From an uncultured Lachnospiraceae bacterium (lineage in GTDB: Bacteria > Bacillota_A > Clostridia > Lachnospirales > Lachnospiraceae), in NCBI GenBank assembly GCA_902801585.1, contig CADCIU010000007.1, positions 7,505-71,504 of the forward strand: a stretch of DNA of 64,000 bases. The letters run 5' to 3'. Under the pieces are notes generated by a model. That model did no database searches. It saw only the letters and a list, made by a program, of their open reading frames with translations, and was not told the DNA's origin. The translations under genes and the position numbers were made by a program. Below, in pieces: positions 57,157-64,000 of this stretch. Within the stretch, counting starts at the first letter, position 1. The number at the start of each line of letters is the position of its first letter.

Positions 57157-60108
57157 ATGATCAATCCGCGAAAAAAGCGAATAGTTGGAATCGTCATTGT
57201 GATCTTACTGGTCTTTGTCTTGTGCGGGGCTATTGTGTTCGTCAATCTGGTCGGACCGGACGGCATCATAACGTATGATGAATTGAGCGACAACAGCACA
57301 GCCGGCGACAATCTGCAATACAGAGTGCAGGAGCTGGAGAACATAGCACTTCAGGTATCGGATAACCTGGAGGATGCTTTTGAAGAGTATTACAGTGAGG
57401 TCCAGACAGGAGCTGACATCATCGCTGAAGGCCTGCGTGATATTGCCAAAAAGCAGGGAGACCGTGTGATCTTTAAACTCAATAAAGGAGGAGTCGTCAA
57501 AATAGAGAGTGGTGAAATGGTGGTCCCGCAGGGCATGCGAAACGGAATTCGCGAATACACGGATCAGATCACCGGAAGCAGGGGACATTTCCAATATGAC
57601 ACCCGGACCATGGACGGACTGCGCAAGGATACGGTGATCTACAGCAGGATTGAGGGACCTTACTATTATGTCGAGATCATAAACGGGGAGAAACTGGATG
57701 CCTACGCGGAAAAGTATGTGGATTATGACACAATTTTAGTTGACGCGGCGCTGGCGTATGAACTGGAGCTGTCTTTGGTCTGTCCCGACAGGGAGCACAG
57801 TAAATACTTCTTCAACAAGCCCGATGATCTGATCTTCACATCGGAAGAAGAGCTCAGCGCCGGTTCAGAAAGCCTGCCTGCTTCTGAGGAAGAGCTCAAA
57901 GGATTGAACGAATGCGTCTATAATGATGTGAATGGAGGTGGTCTTAAGAGGTATATAATCCGTGAATTTGAGCCTCTCGACTGCTTGATCGTCATCAAGG
58001 CACCTTGCATGAACAATATGATGCAGCTCGTTGATCAGACGAAGGCGGGGGTCTTTGCGATCTTAACGATCTGCCTGGTTTATGTGATCTGGATCACAGC
58101 GGCCTATAAGGACATGATCACCGGAAACCTTTCAGAAGAAAAAAAGAAAGTGTATTCTCCGCGCCGACTCAGGATCATATCTCTGTCCTATGGAATTCTG
58201 AGCCTGCTTCTGGTCTTCGGGATCAGCTTTTATTCCCGCACACTCACTACTCTCTACAGAGAATCCAACAACCTCTTTTCATCGCTGGCCATGTTGTATG
58301 CCAGGATTGAAATCACGAAGAACAACCGGGACAACATAGGGGAAATTCGAAAAGAGCGCTATGTCGATTACGGGAGACGGGTCTCCGAGCTGATCGAAAA
58401 GCATCCGGAGTACAATGACAAGGAAAATCTGGGCATCCTCAATGAGATCATTGGCACCGACTATATCATGATCTACGATTCGAACGGCAGACAGATCGGG
58501 ACAAGCAGCAGCTATATCAATTTGGAACTGGGTGACCCGAATGCGGACAAACCGCTTTCGTCGGCGGATTTTCGAAGGATCCTGAAAGGAGTACCGGCTA
58601 TTTATCACGGCCCTTTTGCAGATGAAGTGACCGGAAGAAAACTGGAACAGATCGGTGTAAGAATGAATGATACGCAAAACGGCGGTTACGGAGTTCTTGT
58701 ACTCGCTGTCAAGCCGGAGAAGAATGACGATGATTTGATGAGGGAGATCGACTCGATCATGCATGCCCTGTCATCGGATAAAGCCTTCTGCTTTTCGGTC
58801 AGTAAAGATAGAAAGGAGGTTGTGAATTCGGGACTGGAAGATCTGTATCAGGGGACCTCGGCCAATCATCTGGGAATCAAAGAATCCGCCGTCCGGGGAG
58901 ACATGGAAGATTTCGTTACAATAAAAGGGGTCAACTACTATTGCGCGACCATGTCAAGTCTTGACGGCAAAACCATATACTTTTTCTGTGAACCGAGTAG
59001 AGAAATGCTCGCGAACGGCATGAAATTTGCTTTCAGCTGCATGTTCGGACACGGGATACTGTTTGCGATCCTTGCAATCTATTTGCTGTCCGGATATACG
59101 GATCGGACAATAGAGAAGATCGAAGAGAACCGGAAAGAATCTGAAGAGAGCGCAGAAAAGAAAAAAAGCACCAAACTCGGCTCCTACCTGCATCAGATGC
59201 TGATTAATATGACTCCGGAAAAGAAGGCTTGGAATGTCTGCAGATTTCTCATATTGATCGAATTGCTGGAGATTCTTTTTGAAGGCATAGGCGGCTGGGG
59301 CAGTAATCTGATCGGAGACGGCAGAGACCGAGTGATCGGGTATATTATGGACGGAGACTGGGAACACGGAGTAAATCTGTTCTCGATCACTGCGATCATC
59401 ATACTGACGATGGGAGTCCTGATCACCATGGTCTTTGTGCGATTCATCTTTAACACGATCGGCAGAATGCTGAACCAGAGGGGAAAGACGATCTGCAAAC
59501 TGGTATCAAACCTGATCGGCTATATCTCGATCCTGGTCCTGGTCTATTACGCGCTGTCTTATATCGGTGTCGATACAAACGCGATCCTTGCTTCGGTGGG
59601 AGTTTTGGGTATCGGGATCTCCATGGGAGCCAGGGACCTGATCGCAGATGTATTTGCCGGTGTCTCCACGATCTTCGAAGGTGAGTACCAGGTCGGAGAT
59701 ATTGTCAGTATTGACGGCTATCGCGGGATGGTGGATGAGATCGGCGTCCGCAGCACCAGATTGATCGGCCGGGGAGGAAATGTCAAAGTTGTAGGAAACA
59801 AGGACATCAAGAGCGTGGTGAACCTCACCAAACTGAATTCCTGGGTGGCAGTCACGGTCAAGGTGGATATCAATTATCCGCTCAAGGACGTAGAAGCCAT
59901 CCTTGCGGAGGTGCTTCCCCGGATCGGAGAACGGACGGAAGAGATCATCAGCGGCCCGTATTATAAGGGAGTGCTGTCTGTGGAAGGCGGAGGCGTTGTG
60001 CTGTCTGTCATTGCGGAATGCAGTGAGGATGATTATCACAAAGTGGAGAGAATACTCATCAGAGAGATCATCATGACACTGCGCGAACAAAACGTTCCGC
60101 TGAAATGA
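57157..60108 (+). CDS. Large MscS-type mechanosensitive channel with extracellular sensor
   Basis: 983 residues. TM1 is near 9-31; a long extracytoplasmic domain (about 32-300) contains a coiled part and PAS/Cache-like strands; TM about 300-322; second TM near 350; another extracytoplasmic region (about 370-610); then TMs from about 625. The C-terminal MscS core (about 770-983) has 'ILASVGVLGIGISMGARDLIADVFAGVSTIFEGEYQVGDIVSIDGYRGMVDEIGVRSTRL' and a cytoplasmic vestibule. A channel joined to two large sensory modules suggests ligand- or stress-gated ion flux, not simple tension relief. Confidence 0.88.
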   Translation: MINPRKKRIVGIVIVILLVFVLCGAIVFVNLVGPDGIITYDELSDNSTAGDNLQYRVQELENIALQVSDNLEDAFEEYYSEVQTGADIIAEGLRDIAKKQGDRVIFKLNKGGVVKIESGEMVVPQGMRNGIREYTDQITGSRGHFQYDTRTMDGLRKDTVIYSRIEGPYYYVEIINGEKLDAYAEKYVDYDTILVDAALAYELELSLVCPDREHSKYFFNKPDDLIFTSEEELSAGSESLPASEEELKGLNECVYNDVNGGGLKRYIIREFEPLDCLIVIKAPCMNNMMQLVDQTKAGVFAILTICLVYVIWITAAYKDMITGNLSEEKKKVYSPRRLRIISLSYGILSLLLVFGISFYSRTLTTLYRESNNLFSSLAMLYARIEITKNNRDNIGEIRKERYVDYGRRVSELIEKHPEYNDKENLGILNEIIGTDYIMIYDSNGRQIGTSSSYINLELGDPNADKPLSSADFRRILKGVPAIYHGPFADEVTGRKLEQIGVRMNDTQNGGYGVLVLAVKPEKNDDDLMREIDSIMHALSSDKAFCFSVSKDRKEVVNSGLEDLYQGTSANHLGIKESAVRGDMEDFVTIKGVNYYCATMSSLDGKTIYFFCEPSREMLANGMKFAFSCMFGHGILFAILAIYLLSGYTDRTIEKIEENRKESEESAEKKKSTKLGSYLHQMLINMTPEKKAWNVCRFLILIELLEILFEGIGGWGSNLIGDGRDRVIGYIMDGDWEHGVNLFSITAIIILTMGVLITMVFVRFIFNTIGRMLNQRGKTICKLVSNLIGYISILVLVYYALSYIGVDTNAILASVGVLGIGISMGARDLIADVFAGVSTIFEGEYQVGDIVSIDGYRGMVDEIGVRSTRLIGRGGNVKVVGNKDIKSVVNLTKLNSWVAVTVKVDINYPLKDVEAILAEVLPRIGERTEEIISGPYYKGVLSVEGGGVVLSVIAECSEDDYHKVERILIREIIMTLREQNVPLK

Positions 60109-60124
60109 TCTGCAGGATCTTGGC

Positions 60125-60847
60125 TCAGACCCCTCTCTCGATCCGGCTGTACAGTTCATCTGCGGTGGAAACGATCACTTTAGCCCCGAGGGCTTCGAGC
60201 TCGCTTCGGGGACGAAAGCCCCAGTCCACCATAATGCAGTCCATGCCGGTGTTGCGCGCAGTGGCAATATCGATCTCCGTGTCGCCGATGTAGACGGCAT
60301 CCTGCACGCGGATCCCCAGCTTTTCAAGGATCATGTAATTCATGTCCGGTGCCGGCTTTCTGGCAATGCCCTGCGTTTCGCCGATGGCAAGATCGAATCC
60401 TGAGTCAAAATAGTCAGAAGCCAGCTGTACTACAGAATTGTCGGGTTTATTGGATACCACCGCGGTGCGGACATCTGCTGCGCGCAGTTTCCTTAAGAGG
60501 TCGACAATTCCGGGAAAAGGGCGGGTGAGGTCCGCGTTGTGCGCTTTGTAATAGGGCTGATAGGTGGCCAGGATCCGCATGACGAGCTCTTCGTCGATGC
60601 CGGGCACGGCGCTGTTCTGATCGGCGCCGATCCTGACGAGCTCTTTACGCGGCATGCCGGCTTCCATTGCCAGTGCGCGCTGGATCGCTGTGTGGACGCC
60701 GCTGCCGAATAAGCGGCATCCGTCCTCTCTCTTAAAATCGTGGCGGCGGCCATGTATGCCCATCGCGTAGTTGATCGCTGCCGTCAGGTCCTCGGAAGTA
60801 TCGAGGATCGTACCGTCCATATCGAAGATGGCTGCTTTATAGAACAT
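60125..60847 (-). CDS. HAD-superfamily phosphatase, phosphoglycolate-phosphatase-like
   Basis: 240 residues. HAD motif I 'AIFDMDGTILDT', motif II 'AVVSNK', motif III Lys in 'GIARKPAP', motif IV 'YIGDTEIDIATA'. The helical cap (about 20-90) fits subfamily IA, as in Gph. Convergent with the MscS gene (16-nt gap). Substrate could be phosphoglycolate or another small phosphate ester; no cluster hint. Confidence 0.88.
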   Translation of the reverse strand: MFYKAAIFDMDGTILDTSEDLTAAINYAMGIHGRRHDFKREDGCRLFGSGVHTAIQRALAMEAGMPRKELVRIGADQNSAVPGIDEELVMRILATYQPYYKAHNADLTRPFPGIVDLLRKLRAADVRTAVVSNKPDNSVVQLASDYFDSGFDLAIGETQGIARKPAPDMNYMILEKLGIRVQDAVYIGDTEIDIATARNTGMDCIMVDWGFRPRSELEALGAKVIVSTADELYSRIERGV

Positions 60848-61117
60848 GTAGGAGACCTCCTGTTGTATTATGAATCCGATGATCGCAGATCGCAGAGGAA
60901 CACGGAAATAGTCATGGTCATGTTTTTATTATATAGCGCTTCTTCGTGAACAGGGAGGAAAATCGACAAAAAGAATAAGGGATTGGCGGAGGGTTTTGGT
61001 AAAAAAGTTAGTTGAAAATAATGGGAAAATAATGTAAATTGTGTGTGAAAGATCAATAAACTGATTTGGCAGAAGGGCTGTGTGCGAACGTAAGCGTCGT
61101 GTGCGGCCTTTTCTTAT

Positions 61118-61181
61118 TGTGTAATAAAGATTTTGTGTAATAAAGATTTTGTGTAACAAAGATCTCGTGTAATAAAGATTG
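61118..61181. repeat. Four tandem 16-bp repeats
   Basis: Units of TGTGTAATAAAGATTT at 61118, 61134, 61150 and 61166; units 1 and 2 are identical, 3 and 4 differ at two or three bases. Function unknown. Confidence 0.9.
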
Positions 61182-61216
61182 CGATTCTCTTAACATGCTG
61201 TCATCTCTGCGCAACT

Positions 61217-61240
61217 TTTGTCCCACTTCTACGTGACAAT
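61217..61240. promoter_or_regulatory. Candidate MtlR operator before mtlR
   Basis: TTTGTCCC, 8-nt spacer, GTGACAAT. Matches the geometry of the dyad at 63619 (TTTGTCAC, 8 nt, GTGACAAA). It lies 167 nt before mtlR and would allow autoregulation. Confidence 0.6.
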
Positions 61241-61406
61241 TATGTGTTTTGTTTTTCTTCAAATGTGGTTTATCTGTTGTTATCATGTTATTTGGAAATA
61301 GTAAAAATATAATCGGGAATTAATAAATGCCGCGCAGGAGAAGCAGCACTTTCTGCGGCCGCACGGCATGTTCACAAGTAATGAAAATGGGGGGATTTAG
61401 GAAGCT

Positions 61407-63500
61407 ATGGAGTTTACGCCCAGAATTCAGCAAATTCTGAAAATCCTGCTGAGCAGTGGGGGACCGGTCAGCAAGCAGGAAATCGCGGATGAGCTTGGTG
61501 TAAGCAAGCGAACCGTACAGAGGGAGTTCGAGTATCTGGAGCTCTGCATCAGGAAGTATCATCTCGGATTGGAAAACCACAAGGGGAAAGGTGTTGAGAT
61601 CCGGGGAAAGGCTGAAGACATTGATCGTCTGCGGGAGAATCTGGGAGGAGAGACCTACCCGGATGCTGCAGACAGGGACGGAAGGCGCAGAAGACTGCTT
61701 TTTGAGCTTTTAAGAGATCGGACGCCGCGCAAACTGTTTTATTACAGCCAGCTCCTTGGCGTCAGTGAAGCTACGGCAGGCAGCGATATGGATGCACTGT
61801 GCCCTTGGCTGGAGGAGAGCCATCTCGGCATCGTCAGAAGACCGGGATACGGGGTGATCCTGGAAGGCGACGAGAGAGACTACAGAGATGCGATGCGCCG
61901 TTTTATTGAAGAGACCGCCGGCAGATCGGACGCATACAGCAGCGGTGACATAACAGGAGAGATCTTCGCAGAGGCACTGCTGGACGCGGCGGACAGCGGG
62001 ATCTATTCACTTCTTGAAGGGGATACGGTCCGGAGAGTGGACAAGGTCCTCCGGGAACTCAACGAACCCAAAGTCCTGCAGCTGGCTGACAGTGCGTACG
62101 CGGGACTGGTCATTCATATCTCGATCGTGATCGAGCGCCTCAGACAGGGTGCTGCACTCAAGAGCATTCCGCCGGAGATGGGGAACCTGGAGTTCTGGGA
62201 TGACTATGATCTTGCGGTCCGCATTCTCGAGGCGATGGAGAAAGAGTTCGAGATCACGATTCCCAGAGGGGAGCTCTCCTATGTCCTCCTGCATATACGC
62301 GGGGCGAAAATGGCATATACCGGCGAGGAGATGGAATTTCCGGCGGACATGGGCGACGACAAACTTCTGCCCATGATCGACCGCATGATCGATGTATACG
62401 ACAAGAGCATCGCCAATGAACTCAAGGAGGATGAGGAGTTCTTAAGAGGCCTCCTGGTCCACCTGCGTCCCGTTCTCATCAGACTTTCGACCGGACTGAG
62501 GATCCACAACCCGATCCTGGAAGATATCAAACAGGAATATGCGGATATTTTCGAGTCCTGCAGACGCGCATCTTATGTGATCACGCAAGAGACCGGATAT
62601 GAAGTGAATGAAGAGGAAGTCGGTTTTCTGGCCATGCACTTCGGCGCCGCGCAGGAGAGAGTCCGGGAGAACAAGCTCTTTACCAGAAAAGTCAACATCG
62701 GCATCGTGTGCGCCAGCGGTTTCGGCGTCGCCAGACTGATGATGACGCGCCTCAAGGATAAACTCGGCAACAGGGCCATCCTCAAAGCCTATGGCAAGGG
62801 CGAGATCAACAAGTATGTCATTTCCGGCACCGACTTTTTTGTCTCCACAATGAATCTGGACCAGCTTCCGGTGGACTATCTGCAGGTCAGCCCTCTGATC
62901 CCGCCCAAGGATCTGGTCAAAATAGAGTACAAACTGGAAGATTATTCCCACATCAAGAGAGAGGCGACGGCGACGCCCTTCAACAGACGTCTGGACGAGG
63001 CTTATTTCTTCATCCGGGAGATCAAGAGTATCATCAGACGCTACCGCAGGATGGAAACATCAGAGAACATCCGCTTTCGTGAGCTTCTGCAGTTTTTGAC
63101 CATGCAGGTGACGGACAGTCTTCATGCGGCGGCTGCCCTTCGGGACGGAATTGAGGAGAGGGAGAGACTTAACTCACAGATCTTCCCTGATCTGGGGATC
63201 GCCTTGCTGCACTGCCGCAGCGGGGCAGTGAGGGAGCCGGTCTTTATCAGCTGTACCCCGCGGGGAACGGGCAATTTCAAGGATCCGTATTTCAAGGGGA
63301 TCCGCGTGGCACTGCTCATGGCGATGCCGGTGGACGATGACCGAAAGATGCACGCGGAAGTTCTCGGAAGCATCAGCGGCGCGATGGTCACAAATCCATA
63401 CTTCCTTCACAAGATCAAGACCGGCAGAGAAGACGAGATCCGGGCCGAGCTGGCCAAAGAGCTCAAGTGTTTCTTCTTTGATTATCTGGACCGGGTATAA
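61407..63500 (+). CDS. mtlR: MtlR-type PRD-containing PTS regulator
   Basis: 697 residues: N-terminal helix-turn-helix domains ('PVSKQEIADELGVSKRTVQREFEYLE'), two PTS regulation domains (about 190-300 and 310-415; PRD His residues in 'YVLLHIRGAKM' and 'VGFLAMHFGAAQE'), an EIIB-like domain with P-loop Cys ('IGIVCASGFGVARLMM', about 428-510) and a C-terminal EIIA-like domain (about 555-697, 'IALLHCRSG'). Length and order match MtlR, the mannitol activator controlled by phosphorylation. mtlA follows after a terminator and operator. AGGAAG precedes the ATG. Acts as DNA-binding activator in the cytoplasm. Confidence 0.9.
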   Translation: MEFTPRIQQILKILLSSGGPVSKQEIADELGVSKRTVQREFEYLELCIRKYHLGLENHKGKGVEIRGKAEDIDRLRENLGGETYPDAADRDGRRRRLLFELLRDRTPRKLFYYSQLLGVSEATAGSDMDALCPWLEESHLGIVRRPGYGVILEGDERDYRDAMRRFIEETAGRSDAYSSGDITGEIFAEALLDAADSGIYSLLEGDTVRRVDKVLRELNEPKVLQLADSAYAGLVIHISIVIERLRQGAALKSIPPEMGNLEFWDDYDLAVRILEAMEKEFEITIPRGELSYVLLHIRGAKMAYTGEEMEFPADMGDDKLLPMIDRMIDVYDKSIANELKEDEEFLRGLLVHLRPVLIRLSTGLRIHNPILEDIKQEYADIFESCRRASYVITQETGYEVNEEEVGFLAMHFGAAQERVRENKLFTRKVNIGIVCASGFGVARLMMTRLKDKLGNRAILKAYGKGEINKYVISGTDFFVSTMNLDQLPVDYLQVSPLIPPKDLVKIEYKLEDYSHIKREATATPFNRRLDEAYFFIREIKSIIRRYRRMETSENIRFRELLQFLTMQVTDSLHAAAALRDGIEERERLNSQIFPDLGIALLHCRSGAVREPVFISCTPRGTGNFKDPYFKGIRVALLMAMPVDDDRKMHAEVLGSISGAMVTNPYFLHKIKTGREDEIRAELAKELKCFFFDYLDRV

Positions 63501-63531
63501 GTGACAAGGGCACAGTTCCAGCAGCTGATCA

Positions 63532-63566
63532 CGGCACAGTTCATGTAGATGGACTGTGCCGTTTTG
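63532..63566 (+). terminator. Terminator after mtlR
   Basis: ACGGCACAG (63532-63540) pairs with CTGTGCCGT (63555-63563) with an inner TTC region, followed by TTTT. Confidence 0.8.
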
Positions 63567-63618
63567 CGTGTCACAAAAAGGACAAAATATCTTGAAAATG
63601 GCGGAAAATTCCTCAGAA

Positions 63619-63642
63619 TTTGTCACTTTTGAAGGTGACAAA
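63619..63642. promoter_or_regulatory. Candidate MtlR operator before mtlA
   Basis: Perfect dyad TTTGTCAC / GTGACAAA with an 8-nt spacer. It lies about 40 nt upstream of a TATAAT (63683-63688), an activator position. Confidence 0.65.
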
Positions 63643-63733
63643 GCTCATTTTGTATTTGTGGATTTGTCATCTTGCATACACTTATAATTGACTCATAGAG
63701 ATTCATAGTTCACTTTTTTGAAAGGGGAAAAAC

Positions 63734-64000
63734 ATGAAAGAAAAAGTTCAATCCTTCGGTCGCTTCCTAAGCGGTATGGTCATGCCCAACATCGGCGCAT
63801 TTATCGCTTGGGGACTTATCACAGCACTCTTCATCGCAACCGGCTGGCTGCCCAACGAGAAGCTGTCTACGATGGTCAGCCCTATGCTTTCTTACGTGCT
63901 TCCGATCCTGATCGCTTACACAGGCGGTAAGATGGTCGGCGGCGCAAGAGGCGCGGTCATGGGCGCGATCGCCTGCGTCGGCGTTATCTGCGGCGCTCCC
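63734..64000 (+). CDS. mtlA: PTS mannitol transporter EIIC (partial, runs off the window)
   Basis: The first 89 residues are visible. '[37 protein letters not shown]' is the well-known N-terminus of mannitol EIICB; '[30 protein letters not shown]' continues the helices. It imports and phosphorylates mannitol with HPr/EIIA. GAAAGGGG is the ribosome site. It continues past position 64000, so length, IIB domain and IIA partner cannot be judged. Confidence 0.93.
   Translation, partial: MKEKVQSFGRFLSGMVMPNIGAFIAWGLITALFIATGWLPNEKLSTMVSPMLSYVLPILIAYTGGKMVGGARGAVMGAIACVGVICGAP

Larger units (their letters stand above)
60848..61406. other. Divergent gap before mtlR: tandem repeats, operator, folded leader
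   Basis: This 559-nt gap holds the HAD gene's upstream region, four 16-bp repeats (61118-61181), the operator-like dyad (61217-61240), a TATAAT near 61308 and a GC-rich inverted-repeat leader (ATGCCG...CGGCAT, 61327-61370, with an inner GCAG/CTGC). No gene recognised. Confidence 0.75.

Overview
The window looks like a chromosome segment of a Gram-positive, anaerobic, plant-polysaccharide-using Clostridia member, most likely Lachnospiraceae. This is inferred from strong AGGAGG ribosome sites, lipobox lipoproteins without an outer-membrane system, a YesN-type AraC regulator, a clostripain/BspA-repeat surface protein, a flavodiiron protein, a two-gene SUF-like system and MtlR/MtlA. No rRNA, tRNA, phage, IS transposase or CRISPR array was seen.

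Layout. 0.1-7.0 kb: secreted C-type lectin protein, threonine aldolase, L,D-transpeptidase, aldo/keto reductase with ferredoxin tail, Ig-like exported protein and a pectin methylesterase. 7.3-29.6 kb: a large, same-strand uronate/pectin-sugar catabolic region. It holds an orphan permease pair with an S-component-like membrane protein, kduI, kduD, a collapsed GH4 galacturonidase gene, two PfkB kinases, a KDPG aldolase, a YhcH protein, a cyclase-family hydrolase, a PanE-like reductase, a complete Rbs-type ABC transporter, an amidohydrolase, a cupin, and uxaB, uxaA and uxaC. 29.7-31.2 kb: cation/proton antiporter behind a structured leader. 31.5-39.3 kb: lipoproteins, a small helical regulator divergent from a membrane-anchored Ser/Thr kinase, a YesN-like regulator and a SpoIIE-type phosphatase. 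39.35-40.07 kb: a non-coding stretch dense in a CCTAAGA heptamer. 40-50.5 kb: nuclease-like protein, giant clostripain/leucine-rich-repeat lipoprotein, SufC/SufBD pair, DUF3048 and DUF4097 exported proteins. 50.6-64 kb: flavodiiron protein, ClC channel, patatin, two tandem hypB genes, lipoprotein with a discoidin-like domain, large MscS channel, HAD phosphatase, mtlR and the start of mtlA.

Working together. Unsaturated uronates would go through KduI and KduD to 2-keto-3-deoxygluconate (KDG). Galacturonate would reach KDG through UxaC, UxaB and UxaA. KDG kinase and KDPG aldolase then give pyruvate and glyceraldehyde 3-phosphate. The pectinesterase has no signal peptide, so it probably demethylates imported oligomers. 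No transcription factor for this regulon lies inside the cluster. The PF04199 hydrolase, PanE-like reductase, amidohydrolase and cupin have no place in the textbook route and may form an extra sugar-acid branch.

Non-coding structure is rich. There are three near-identical long perfect palindromes after genes, a 121-nt nested hairpin, several intercistronic hairpins, short tandem arrays of 15-39 bp units, and a matching pair of 8-8-8 inverted repeats before mtlR and mtlA that look like MtlR operators.
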